From Iningainema tapete BLCC-T55 (lineage in GTDB: Bacteria > Cyanobacteriota > Cyanobacteriia > Cyanobacteriales > Nostocaceae): 64,000 nt of DNA. Below the pieces are notes generated by a model that was given only the letters and a program-made list of their open reading frames with translations, made no database searches and was not told where the DNA came from. Positions within the stretch are counted from its first letter, which is position 1, and each line of letters starts with the position of its first letter. This document shows, piece by piece, positions 8,630 to 16,714 of the stretch. The stretch covers positions 310,001 through 374,000 of the forward strand of contig NZ_JACXAE010000072.1 in NCBI RefSeq assembly GCF_014698965.1, in the 5' to 3' direction. The position numbers and the translations under genes were made by a program.

Positions 8630-10620
8630 ACTTGGCTAAATAACTCACTTAGGTCTTCTGATTCGTCTGCGTTTTCCTGAATCGAAGGGTTAAGGAAGTC
8701 GTTTAATAATTCTTCTCCCTGTATAGTATCTTCATCAATCTGACCCGAAGGAGCGCTCAAAATTTCTAGTAGCAAAGGATTATCACGAGTTAGCCGATAG
8801 GAAAACTTCAGAGTTTGCTCATCGTTGAGCTGATAACGTTCGCGCTTTTGATAAACAAAATAGAGGTCAATTAGTGGTCTAATTTCCGCTGATTTTAGAT
8901 CTACATGTTCTCCTCCCAATTCTTCCACAAGCTTCTTGAGATATTCGTATGAGTCCCAATTCTTACGAATCTTTTTTTCTTCTGTTTTGGAACGAACTAA
9001 ACAACCTCGCGTTATATCGAAAGTTTTATATTCGATTAACCTCCACATTCCAGCTCCTACTGGTTTTCCATGAGAGTATTGGAGAACAGCAACGCCAATT
9101 TTGAACATTTTACCTTTTTCTTTGCCAATAACTTTGAAGTTTATCCATCCTAAATTCTTTGATTTTGGTTCAATTTCAGCAACATCTTCGATTGTTACTT
9201 GTTCTAATTTCTCACCTGTAGAAGTTTCACCATCTAATGTTTGTCCTTTGAGACTTTGAAAACCAAAACGCAAAGCATCAGCAATCAGGGAATTATCATC
9301 TAGATAATTTCCCCGATTTACCTCACTCTCCCTCTTCAAAGCAAGCTCAAATCGTTCACCTGGATCTAGTGGTAGTATCTCGTCATCAACTTTAAAGTTC
9401 TCTGCACACCATTTCAAAGCTTCCCTGACTGTTAGTCCATTTTTACCATATTTTCTCAGTTCACTTTCTTCAAATGGGTAAAGGGGATGAGGAGGGATTA
9501 AATTTTTTGCCTCGTAAAACTCTTTCAGCCAAAGGGTGACTAACTCTACCATAGAATCGCCACTAAGAGATTTTAAATCTATCGGTCGGCGCTGGGTATA
9601 TTTTGAAACTCTATCTGGTGTGCCACCATACATCTGATCTACCTTTAGAGTCCATGTATCAGGCAACATAACTGTGAGAATAACAACTCCTCGACCAAGT
9701 TCTGAGTGTTCAAGAGTATCATGTAAACGCTTAACTAAATCAGCAATTACCTGTGGAGTTGTTAATCCATCAGTATTACAGTTGTTTTCTACATCTATTT
9801 CGTCAAAACAAATAACCATGGGGTTATAGTAGCTCACCAAATTCAGTATTTGTTGAATAGTTTTGAAAGCTTCAGCTTCTTTATCTTTGTTAGTTGTATT
9901 TGAATTTGGTAATCCTAGAGCTTCAGCATGAGAGTTGGCTATCTCATTGCCAGACAACCATTTGATGGCAAAAGATGCCTGAGTTTCTGAAAGCATCCAC
10001 AAAATTGCCCGGACAATATAGGGGTCAGCATTTGGTTTTATTTTCAGAACTTCTTTGGTCAGCCTATCCATTAAGTTTCTGTTTTTAGCTGACCAACTTG
10101 CACATACTTTGTCAAATCTTTCAACTAGTACTTGGGGTGAAAGGCTCGGAAAATTGGCGTCGATAGCTTTGAAACCTTCGTTTGCCATCTCGGCTGCTAC
10201 CTGCTGCCACTGCGTCACTCCTTGACTACCGATGTTACTAAGACTATCTGCCAAAGTTTGCTGGAATTGGTATTTAATCAGATTTAAGTCGGTGTAGTTA
10301 TTTACTCCTGCATATACGAACAACGCACTTCCATTGGCTTTAAGTTGATGGCGAATGCGACTGAGGATATGAGTTTTACCAACTCCGTATGCAGCAGTTA
10401 TGGCTATTGATGTCACTTTCTCCTGGCAAGATTTAGTGGTATGCACTAGTTCAATAGCCTGAAAAACTGCATTAGAAGCGTGGGCATTTAGGGTAGGCAC
10501 ATCCAGGAATCCCTTTCCCCAGACATCTTGTTCTTTGACAATGCCAGCGTTGATAAATGGGTTGTAAGTTTGGATGACGGTGTTAACGGCTTCTATGGGC
10601 GAAACAGTCGAACTGTTCAT
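8626..10620 (-). CDS. P-loop ATPase, middle gene of winged-helix/ATPase/nuclease operon
   Basis: 664 residues. Walker A is AAYGVGKTHILSRI (76-89) and Walker B is MVICFDEIDVENN (about 268-280). A later stretch DRVSKYTQRRPIDLKSLSG (around 340) could be an arginine-finger/sensor region, and the C-terminal third (470-640) is mixed alpha/beta with an acidic tail. The overall shape is an AAA+/ORC- or BrxC-like regulator that loads or licenses an effector. It is co-transcribed with the upstream winged-helix gene (46-base gap) and overlaps the nuclease gene by 4 bases. I do not recognise a named family for the whole protein. Confidence 0.65.
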   Translation of the reverse strand: MNSSTVSPIEAVNTVIQTYNPFINAGIVKEQDVWGKGFLDVPTLNAHASNAVFQAIELVHTTKSCQEKVTSIAITAAYGVGKTHILSRIRHQLKANGSALFVYAGVNNYTDLNLIKYQFQQTLADSLSNIGSQGVTQWQQVAAEMANEGFKAIDANFPSLSPQVLVERFDKVCASWSAKNRNLMDRLTKEVLKIKPNADPYIVRAILWMLSETQASFAIKWLSGNEIANSHAEALGLPNSNTTNKDKEAEAFKTIQQILNLVSYYNPMVICFDEIDVENNCNTDGLTTPQVIADLVKRLHDTLEHSELGRGVVILTVMLPDTWTLKVDQMYGGTPDRVSKYTQRRPIDLKSLSGDSMVELVTLWLKEFYEAKNLIPPHPLYPFEESELRKYGKNGLTVREALKWCAENFKVDDEILPLDPGERFELALKRESEVNRGNYLDDNSLIADALRFGFQSLKGQTLDGETSTGEKLEQVTIEDVAEIEPKSKNLGWINFKVIGKEKGKMFKIGVAVLQYSHGKPVGAGMWRLIEYKTFDITRGCLVRSKTEEKKIRKNWDSYEYLKKLVEELGGEHVDLKSAEIRPLIDLYFVYQKRERYQLNDEQTLKFSYRLTRDNPLLLEILSAPSGQIDEDTIQGEELLNDFLNPSIQENADESEDLSELFSQV

Positions 10621-10666
10621 AATGCTTGAGTGTTAGGTGAGGGACTACATAAGGATTTAGAAAAAT

Positions 10667-11359
10667 TTAGGAATTTAAAAGCTTGACGTAATAGCGCAAT
10701 CCACCTCCTGGGATGATGATTGAGTCCTCTCGTTTATCTGGGGTAATGTCTCGCATTTCTCCCGCCATTAGCTGAACAATGTCTTTCTCTTGCATTTCTA
10801 GCAGCCACTCATTGAAGTATTCGCGACTGATGCTTTCGCCTACTTCCCTTCTGATTCGATAAATTGGCACTAAGTCATTGAGGTTATAATCGCGGTTAAG
10901 CTGGTCGTATACTTTTAAAGCTTCCTGTTCAAACTCGTCGTAAGATTTAATCGCACTCTTTATCGCTTTCGCTGATGCATAAGGTACCGCACCATTCTTC
11001 TGATGCATCCACTTTAGCAGTGCATTAGCTGTCCAAGTTCCAACAATACTCCCTTCAAATCTAAAATCATCGCTTTTTAAACCTTCACCTAGTACATCTA
11101 TACCCCTGGGAGATACCAAAGATAATCCTTTTTTGGAGATGGCGATCGCTCCTTGTTTTTCTAAAATATCAAAGATACTTTTAAAATCGGATACCTTCTT
11201 GCCCTTTGTGACAATTCGCTTAGTTAGTTCACCTTTTTTTACTTCTTCCTTAGCTCCTCCTAAATCCCACAAAGCCAGAAGGAGGCGAGTTTTAGCTTGA
11301 GCTTCTCTACCTTGTACACTAGTATTTTCTGCTGACATTTTCAGTGTTATTTTAAACAT
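10667..11359 (-). CDS. Winged-helix DNA-binding-like protein, first gene of the operon
   Basis: 230 residues from ATG 11359; ATG 11338 (MSAENTSVQGRE) is an equally good start. Residues 25-95 look like a winged helix (RLLLALWDLGG, then KSIFDILEKQGAIAISKKG and LSLVSPRGIDVLGEGL). A second one lies at about 160-225 (LVPIYRIRREVGESISREY, FNEWLLEMQEKDIVQLMAGE). Tandem winged helices suggest DNA binding or a structural adaptor role, as in Orc/MCM-like or condensin-like complexes. It leads the operon, so it could also be its regulator. Not a named family to me. Confidence 0.55.
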   Translation of the reverse strand: MFKITLKMSAENTSVQGREAQAKTRLLLALWDLGGAKEEVKKGELTKRIVTKGKKVSDFKSIFDILEKQGAIAISKKGLSLVSPRGIDVLGEGLKSDDFRFEGSIVGTWTANALLKWMHQKNGAVPYASAKAIKSAIKSYDEFEQEALKVYDQLNRDYNLNDLVPIYRIRREVGESISREYFNEWLLEMQEKDIVQLMAGEMRDITPDKREDSIIIPGGGLRYYVKLLNS

Positions 11360-11680
11360 TATCAGTATATTTTAATTAAAAATTTTTTCTCTAATATTGA
11401 TAAATATACTGTTATTTATAATAAAATAAAAATGAAATATTTTAAGTGTATTTACTGAAATAAATCATCGCGTCCTATAGGGGCGAGTTGTTCATCCCTA
11501 CGATATTTCCAAAGAATGAACGTAAATTCTCTCAAAGGCAGGATGAAAGACTGGAAATATTCCATCATCATTGCAATAACAAGGTGTACTTGTGCGGTTG
11601 TAAACGAGTGGTAAACGTTTACTAAGCTGTTTTTGTCACAGCACTGCCCATTTACAACCGCAGGGTGATGAGGAAATACT
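11360..11680. other. AT-rich intergenic region with a 12-bp palindrome
   Basis: A 321-base gap between divergent genes. Bases 11360-11455 are very AT-rich and likely hold the promoter of the leftward defence operon. Bases 11611-11622 read GTAAACGTTTAC, a perfect palindrome resembling a LacI-type operator, about 60 bases before the lipoprotein start. A minus-strand open frame across 11452-11688 has no recognisable content and I do not call it. Confidence 0.4.
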
Positions 11681-12175
11681 ATGAACACAACTTCCCCAAA
11701 GCGTAAAAAAGCACCGCTTCCAGTGGCAGTGTTTCTTTCAATTTTGCTAACAGTTCCAGTGCTTAGTAGCTGCGGTGGCGGCGGTTCCCAAACTGCAGCG
11801 CCACCGCCTCCTGTTGATAGTACCGTGAGTAGAAATGTAAATAATCCTGCTCCTACGCCAACCGAAACTAAGAGGGGATTAAATACGGGGCAGAAAGTTG
11901 CAATTACATTGGCGGGAGCAGCTGCTCTGTATTATCTCTACAATCGGTATAAGAATTCTCAAGGCGCAGGAGCCAAGGGCAAGTACTATCTTTCTAAGAA
12001 CGGGCGTGTTTACTACCGCGACGAGCAAAATCGCCCAGTCTGGGTAACACCACCACCAGAAGGAATCAGAGTTCCGGAATCTGAAGCGCAACAGTACCGG
12101 GATTTTCAAGGATACAACGGGCGTGAAACAGGTCGCACGCTAAGAGACGTAGCTCCAGCAAACGCTCCAATATAA
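11681..12175 (+). CDS. Small lipoprotein with a proline-rich linker and second membrane segment
   Basis: 164 residues. A basic N terminus (SPKRKK), hydrophobic stretch (VAVFLSILLTVPVL) and lipobox LSSC with the lipidated Cys at about 31 mark a type II signal. Then come a glycine run, a Pro/Thr linker (AAPPPPVDST), a second hydrophobic segment (VAITLAGAAALYYLY, about 73-87), and a soluble tail with YYLSKNGRVYYRDEQNRP. It lies 74 bases upstream of the DPYGDPAD-repeat gene on the same strand, so they may be co-expressed. The tail matches small cyanobacterial hypothetical proteins I have seen, without known function. Confidence 0.65.
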   Translation: MNTTSPKRKKAPLPVAVFLSILLTVPVLSSCGGGGSQTAAPPPPVDSTVSRNVNNPAPTPTETKRGLNTGQKVAITLAGAAALYYLYNRYKNSQGAGAKGKYYLSKNGRVYYRDEQNRPVWVTPPPEGIRVPESEAQQYRDFQGYNGRETGRTLRDVAPANAPI

Positions 12176-12249
12176 ACCAGCAATCAAATTCATAACCGGG
12201 TTTGTGGTTTGGAAGGTAATGGAGCAATAACTTAACAAGGAGAAAAATC

Positions 12250-12711
12250 ATGGTAGATGACTTTCTGCGTAGAGCAAAGGATTTTATCGTTGGCGAAAAT
12301 AACGATCAAGATGCTGAGTATGGCGATCGCCCTGTCCGTCCAGCTAGTGAAGATCCATACGGCGATCCTGCTGACCAAGATTACTACGCCAACGCCATCC
12401 CCGCAAGCCAAGATCCATACGGCGATCCTGCTGATGTCTACGGGCAGTATGGTAATGTGATCCCAGCAAGCCAAGATCCCTACGGCGATCCTGCTGACGT
12501 TGAGTCCTACAACCCTCTACCAGCAAGCCAAGATCCATACGGCGATCCTGCTGACCAAGATTACTACGCCAACGCCATCCCCGCAAGTCAAGATCCCTAT
12601 GGCGATCCTGCCGATCAAGAATATTATGGCAATGCTATCCCCGCAAGCCAAGATCCCTACGGCGATCCTGCCGATCAAGAATATTACGGCGACGAACGTC
12701 GGTCAAGGTAA
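12250..12711 (+). CDS. DPYGDPAD tandem-repeat protein
   Basis: 153 residues. After about 28 residues (MVDDFLRRAKDFIVGENNDQ) the protein consists of six repeats of 19-21 residues built on A-S-Q-D-P-Y-G-D-P-A-D followed by a tyrosine-rich variable part. It is acidic, disordered-looking and lacks Cys, signal peptide and membrane segments. The repeats are also near-identical at DNA level, which indicates recent expansion by recombination. An AAGGAG ribosome-binding site sits about 10 bases upstream. Possible roles are a cytoplasmic scaffold or a calcium/metal-binding repeat; nothing in the sequence decides this. Confidence 0.7.
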   Translation: MVDDFLRRAKDFIVGENNDQDAEYGDRPVRPASEDPYGDPADQDYYANAIPASQDPYGDPADVYGQYGNVIPASQDPYGDPADVESYNPLPASQDPYGDPADQDYYANAIPASQDPYGDPADQEYYGNAIPASQDPYGDPADQEYYGDERRSR

Positions 12712-12722
12712 TGAAAGTGTTC

Positions 12723-12759
12723 TGCCCCCCCCTTCATAAGGGGGGGTTGGGGGGGATAT
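12723..12759. repeat. C-run/G-run dispersed repeat between convergent genes
   Basis: A palindromic run of C then G with the tail TTGGGGGGATATC, ending at the stop of the mdh-like gene. The same family occurs at 15148-15183, 22663-22712 (inside cysS) and 26098-26128. Here it may serve as a two-way terminator. Confidence 0.65.
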
Positions 12760-13737
12760 CTACCCACAAAGCGCAAAAATTTGCTGCGCCTGGTTAATAC
12801 TTTGACGCACAGCAGCAGCGGAAGCATGTAACGCTGCTATTTCCTCATCGGTAAGGCTTAATTCCAAGACACTTTCAATACCACTACTACCCAAGCGACA
12901 GGGAACTCCGGTAACAACATCCTTCAAATCGTATTCGCCTTGAAGGTATGTTGCTATGGGCAACAAACGAGACTGATTGAGCAAAATCGATTCCACCATC
13001 ACACAAATGGAAGAGGCAGGGGCGTAAAAAGCACTGCCATTTTGCATCAGTTCGACAATCTCTGCACCACCATTGCGGGTACGTTCAACTAAGCGCTCAA
13101 TTGTTGCTGCATCTAGCAATTCTGTAATAGGAATGCCGTTCACAGTAGAATATCGCGGTAAAGGCACCATTAAATTGCCGTGGCTACCTAGTACCATAGC
13201 GTTGATATCACTGGGACAAGCTTCCAACTCCATCGCGATAAAGGTTTGAAAGCGGGCAGAGTCTAATACACCAGCCATACCCATGATGAGATCGCGCCCT
13301 AAACCTGTTGCTTCTTTTGCTAAATAAGTCATCACATCCAAAGGATTGGTGACAACTATATATATAGCATTAGGAGAATGAGCGATCGCTCTCTTCGCTG
13401 CTTCCACCACAATCTTGGCATTCATCAAAAGTAAATCATCTCGACTCATACCAGGCTTGCGGGGAAAACCTGCCGTAATCACCACAATATCAGAACCAGA
13501 TGTATCAGCGTAGTTATTAGAGCCAGTAATCTTACGGTTATGAAGTTCAATTCCCCTTGCCTCCATCAAATCAAGCGCTAGTCCTTGAGGCATACCGTTA
13601 ACGATATCTAATAACACCACATCTGCCAGGTTTTTTTCGACAATACGTTGGGCTAGAGTGCTGCCTACTTTACCTGCACCAACGACAGTTACACGAGGAG
13701 AATGACACCGAGTAGAGGAGGAAAGGGAATAGTTCAT
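12760..13737 (-). CDS. mdh: Malate dehydrogenase (LDH-like type)
   Basis: 325 residues. NAD-binding Rossmann motif VTVVGAGKVGSTLAQ (about 17-31), acidic DI at the end of beta-2, the mobile-loop motif AGFPRKPGMSRDDLL (substrate Arg residues), VTNPLDVMTYLA, and catalytic His in VLGSHGNLMVPL. Arg in the FPRKPG loop favours oxaloacetate/malate over lactate. The residue after HG is Asn instead of the usual Asp, as I believe is common in cyanobacterial copies. It would interconvert malate and oxaloacetate in the cytoplasm. It lies 14 bases downstream of ndhO on the same strand. Confidence 0.88.
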   Translation of the reverse strand: MNYSLSSSTRCHSPRVTVVGAGKVGSTLAQRIVEKNLADVVLLDIVNGMPQGLALDLMEARGIELHNRKITGSNNYADTSGSDIVVITAGFPRKPGMSRDDLLLMNAKIVVEAAKRAIAHSPNAIYIVVTNPLDVMTYLAKEATGLGRDLIMGMAGVLDSARFQTFIAMELEACPSDINAMVLGSHGNLMVPLPRYSTVNGIPITELLDAATIERLVERTRNGGAEIVELMQNGSAFYAPASSICVMVESILLNQSRLLPIATYLQGEYDLKDVVTGVPCRLGSSGIESVLELSLTDEEIAALHASAAAVRQSINQAQQIFALCG

Positions 13738-13751
13738 AATTACGTTAAATA

Positions 13752-13967
13752 TTACTTAAACTCTTCTAGTTGATCCAAACGCAACCAAATGTTAGGCGTT
13801 GGCACTTTCCCAAACTTCACTAGTGCGTAATCGCCTTTGATATCCACAATTTCCCCCTTACTTTCAAACAAATAAGAAGGAAAGCGAGTATCACTTGCTT
13901 GTGCTTCTAGGCTATTTTCCAGCTTTTCGCGAACAGCACGAACTATATCCCCTCTCTTGACAGCCAT
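13752..13967 (-). CDS. ndhO: NAD(P)H-quinone oxidoreductase subunit O
   Basis: 71 residues, the normal length. [19 protein letters not shown] and the SH3-like barrel strands ([31 protein letters not shown]) match NdhO, a small oxygenic-phototroph-specific subunit of the thylakoid NDH-1 complex used in cyclic electron flow and respiration. Co-directional with the mdh-like gene 14 bases downstream, so redox metabolism genes appear to share a transcript. Confidence 0.92.
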   Translation of the reverse strand: MAVKRGDIVRAVREKLENSLEAQASDTRFPSYLFESKGEIVDIKGDYALVKFGKVPTPNIWLRLDQLEEFK

Positions 13968-14226
13968 AAATAAAGCTCCGGAGTGTTGTAAATTGTTTTA
14001 TTCAGGATTTTAGCTCGTGAATCGGATGCTTTGAGCTAGAAATTATTTTCGTACTAGCACTGTTAGGGAACACCTTTTACATCCGTTATGCGTCAAATGC
14101 GGAATTCTTCAATTGCTTACCGATGGTAAACAATTGTTAAATCCCAAAACCGCAATTATAGTAACATGACCTGTATTTATTTTTATACATTTATTTTCGG
14201 AAAAATATACTTATATTTAGAATTGT
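13968..14226. other. Intergenic region upstream of ndhO
   Basis: About 260 bases with no gene. It contains the ndhO promoter region and, at the far end, the 3' side of mutM. The part from 14160 to 14225 is strongly AT-rich. I see no clear terminator hairpin for mutM. Confidence 0.4.
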
Positions 14227-15087
14227 TTAGTGCTGACATTGGATACAAAAATGGCTGGAACGCCCAGCTAATCTAGTCCGCCCAATTGGGGTTCCACAAA
14301 CTCTGCATGGTTTTCCGGCACGGTTATAAACCCACGCCATACCGCCGTAGTTACCGTTTGTTCCCTTAACGTTGAGGAAATTACTAAAAGTTGTACCACC
14401 CGCCTCTATACTGGTTTGCAAAACTTGGATAATGCTGGAGTGCAAAAGCTCAATTTGCTCTAGCTGCAATTTCTGACTTGGGGTGTCTGGTAATATCCCA
14501 CTCTTAAACAACGCTTCATCAGCGTAAATATTACCTAAACCTGCTACCACAGACTGATCTAGTAAAGCTGCTTTTATGGAACGACGGCTATAACGTAATT
14601 TTTCTGCTAAATACTCGACAGTGAATTCGCTCATCATCGGATCTAGCGCTAGTTTTGCCAATCCAGTAATAATCTTTTCTACAGCAACTTGGGGAGGAAC
14701 CCACCACATTTGCCCAAAGGTGCGCTGATCGACAAAGCGCAATTCCTCCGAGCCAAAAAATAATCTTACCCGCGTATGCTTATGTAAAGGTTCATCACGA
14801 TTTAACCACAATAATTGACCGGTCATCCGTAGATGAACCCCCAGCAAACCCCTAGAGGCGTTCCGGCGGAACATTTCATCCATAGACACCAATTCAGCAA
14901 CAAGATATTTCCCACGCCGATGCCAAGTGGCGATCGCACTCCCCTTGATTCCTGTCAAAAACTCGGTTACAGAAGATGGGTATGCTATCGTCCGCTCCAG
15001 CAAAACATCTCCACCCGTAATTTCTTTATTGAGGGTCAATTGATTTAGACCCCGCCGGACTGTTTCAACTTCAGGCAGTTCAGGCAT
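14227..15087 (-). CDS. mutM: Formamidopyrimidine-DNA glycosylase
   Basis: 286 residues. Starts with the diagnostic MPELPEVETVRRGL, in which Pro2 is the catalytic nucleophile and Glu3 is essential after Met removal. Other landmarks are LRMTGQLLW (Lys/His lesion loop region), ALLDQSVVAGLGNIYADEAL (H2TH), and the C-terminal zinc finger with CRVCG and FCIQCQH. It removes 8-oxoguanine and other oxidised purines, which matters in a photosynthetic cell. It lies just downstream of psaE on the same strand (106-base gap holding a C/G-run repeat). Confidence 0.95.
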   Translation of the reverse strand: MPELPEVETVRRGLNQLTLNKEITGGDVLLERTIAYPSSVTEFLTGIKGSAIATWHRRGKYLVAELVSMDEMFRRNASRGLLGVHLRMTGQLLWLNRDEPLHKHTRVRLFFGSEELRFVDQRTFGQMWWVPPQVAVEKIITGLAKLALDPMMSEFTVEYLAEKLRYSRRSIKAALLDQSVVAGLGNIYADEALFKSGILPDTPSQKLQLEQIELLHSSIIQVLQTSIEAGGTTFSNFLNVKGTNGNYGGMAWVYNRAGKPCRVCGTPIGRTRLAGRSSHFCIQCQH

Positions 15088-15147
15088 TAATTGTTATACA
15101 ACCACTTTTCTTAGGGTAGCAGTTATCGGGAGAGAGGGAGTTTGTGA

Positions 15148-15183
15148 GTGGGGGATATCTCCCCTACTCCCCTACCCCCCTAC
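15148..15183. repeat. C/G-run repeat between psaE and mutM
   Basis: A degenerate copy of the GGGGGATATC-containing family (GGGGGATATCTCCCC followed by C-runs). It lies in the 106-base gap after psaE and could fold into a hairpin that limits readthrough to mutM. Confidence 0.5.
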
Positions 15184-15193
15184 GCTCATCCAG

Positions 15194-15406
15194 TTACTTT
15201 TTTGGCTTAGCCTTTGGTGGCTCTACCTCAAGCAATTCATCTTGGGCAAAGTTGTTGGTGTTGATACCAGAGTAATTTACCTTCTCAAACCGGACGATTA
15301 CTGGGTATTTGATGCCACCTGGGTCAATAGACGCTACAGTTCCTAAATCTTGATACCAGTACGATTCAGGGCGGAGAATCCGTACTTTAGAACCACGTTG
15401 AACCAT
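15194..15406 (-). CDS. psaE: Photosystem I reaction centre subunit IV
   Basis: 70 residues, typical length. [37 protein letters not shown] and [15 protein letters not shown] form the SH3-like PsaE barrel. It sits on the stromal/cytoplasmic face of photosystem I and helps ferredoxin docking and cyclic flow. The Pro/Lys tail (EPPKAKPKK) is normal for the family. It has its own upstream region of 186 bases. Confidence 0.97.
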   Translation of the reverse strand: MVQRGSKVRILRPESYWYQDLGTVASIDPGGIKYPVIVRFEKVNYSGINTNNFAQDELLEVEPPKAKPKK

Positions 15407-15592
15407 GAGTTTTTTCCCTTTTATTTATCAATCGCCAAAGTATACGGCTATTTGTTTTCACTGTACAGTTTTCAGGTCGTTTGCAAACGATTTGTTAAGT
15501 TATTTATCGTAGGGCATCATGCCCACCCCCTTCTTGACAAAGGTCCAATTATCGCGTACCCTTTTGTTTCGCCAACACTCATGGAGAACCAT

Positions 15593-16177
15593 CTATGGTT
15601 TAGTCAAGACAAAGACGCTTCCTTCGTTACCTCTACCAACACGCAAATTGCTATCTAAATAAGTAATATCCAACCAACCTTGTTGTTCTTCTCGGTTAAG
15701 AGAAAAATCAATAGCAGTAAATTTTTTACCAGCTTCTATTTGGTAGATAAAGTTTTCTGGGTTATCGTACCCTATCAAGCTTTTCAAGCCAACAATAGAG
15801 CGTTCAAATTTTACGTTGACACGCCGATTGGAAACTGGTTCAAACTTAGCAGCAACGCTGACTATGCCGTCAAGATAGGGTAAACCATAAATTTCTGCTA
15901 TGTTGTAAACGCTAAAAGTTTTTACGCGAATACACTGATATATTTGACCTAGCTTAGAAAAAGGAAAGCGATCAAGGTTTAATAGTGGTTTACTTGTAGT
16001 GTATAGTAGTCGCCAGTTGCCATCAAGTAACTCGGCAGCTTCAACAGGATTTGGTGTAGGGTTAAGATCTTCTAAAGATGCGATCGCCGCCAGAATTGCT
16101 TGTTTATCTTGCTCCGAAGCAAGAATTCCGCGATTTTTACCAGCTATTGCTTCTAAAAGAGTCGCTTTTCCTAGCAT
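15593..16177 (-). CDS. PAP/fibrillin-family lipid-associated protein
   Basis: 194 residues. GNWRLLYTTSKPLLN (about 54-68), the central strand region with VSNRRVNVKFERSIVGL, and the closing WLDITYLDSNLRVGRGNEGSVFVL are the plastid-lipid-associated protein signature, including the conserved D-x-x-R near the end. Fibrillins are lipocalin-like proteins that associate with thylakoids and plastoglobules and bind lipids or quinones. It is a single gene on the minus strand, with 210 bases to the divergent DUF3134 gene. Confidence 0.88.
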   Translation of the reverse strand: MLGKATLLEAIAGKNRGILASEQDKQAILAAIASLEDLNPTPNPVEAAELLDGNWRLLYTTSKPLLNLDRFPFSKLGQIYQCIRVKTFSVYNIAEIYGLPYLDGIVSVAAKFEPVSNRRVNVKFERSIVGLKSLIGYDNPENFIYQIEAGKKFTAIDFSLNREEQQGWLDITYLDSNLRVGRGNEGSVFVLTKP

Positions 16178-16388
16178 CGTATTTACCTCAACACTATTCA
16201 GTATTAATCACAGAAGGAGAAATTCAATGTTTAATGTATAGCGCCATACTAAGAATTTGTTGAGTTTGGCGGTTTACTAATGATAAGAGTGAAAATAAAT
16301 TTTTTGTCTGATTGTTAGTAAAAGAGTTGAATCTATTGATAGACTCAAAGGTGTCTACTTTCTTTAACCTTGTCGCATCTAGATTGAT

Positions 16389-16628
16389 ATGTTAAATTCT
16401 CCATTGCGTGAAGTACCTCGCAACCAGCGTGCGGCTGTAATTCCATTAAAGCAGGAATCTTCCCTCATCGACTGGTTACAATCCAACGGTCGTCTTATTC
16501 CTCGTGATGTTCATGAAAACGATTTTCTAGATGACGAAGAAGAAATAGAATCCCTGATGGGTGTTGAAGATGGAATTGCGGATTATGATTTTGATGACGA
16601 CGATGACATTGCACCAGACGAAGATTAG
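16389..16628 (+). CDS. Small acidic DUF3134-type protein
   Basis: 79 residues. The N terminus is basic and ordered-looking (SPLREVPRNQRAAVIPLKQ, SLIDWLQSNGRLIPRD) and the rest is extremely acidic (EEEIESLMGVEDGI, then DDDDDIAPDED). This matches small cyanobacterial DUF3134 proteins of unknown function. It precedes mraY by 86 bases on the same strand, but mraY has its own ribosome-binding site and there is room for a promoter. Confidence 0.75.
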   Translation: MLNSPLREVPRNQRAAVIPLKQESSLIDWLQSNGRLIPRDVHENDFLDDEEEIESLMGVEDGIADYDFDDDDDIAPDED

Positions 16629-16714
16629 TTTTGCGAGCGGATGTACGTTGTTGGTATAGATAGTCCCTATTAAATTGTTCAGTTTTAACAAGTGTGGAGT
16701 GAAGGGAAATTTCT

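Noticed and set aside
7157-11359. Wadjet (JetABCD)
   Set aside because: The ATPase is not SMC-like, and the nuclease is PD-(D/E)XK type rather than the Toprim-like JetD.
12340-12690. Regular DNA repeats of about 60 bases resembling a CRISPR array
   Set aside because: The units are in frame and encode the DPYGDPAD protein repeats. Unit length varies by codons and the spacers are not unique.
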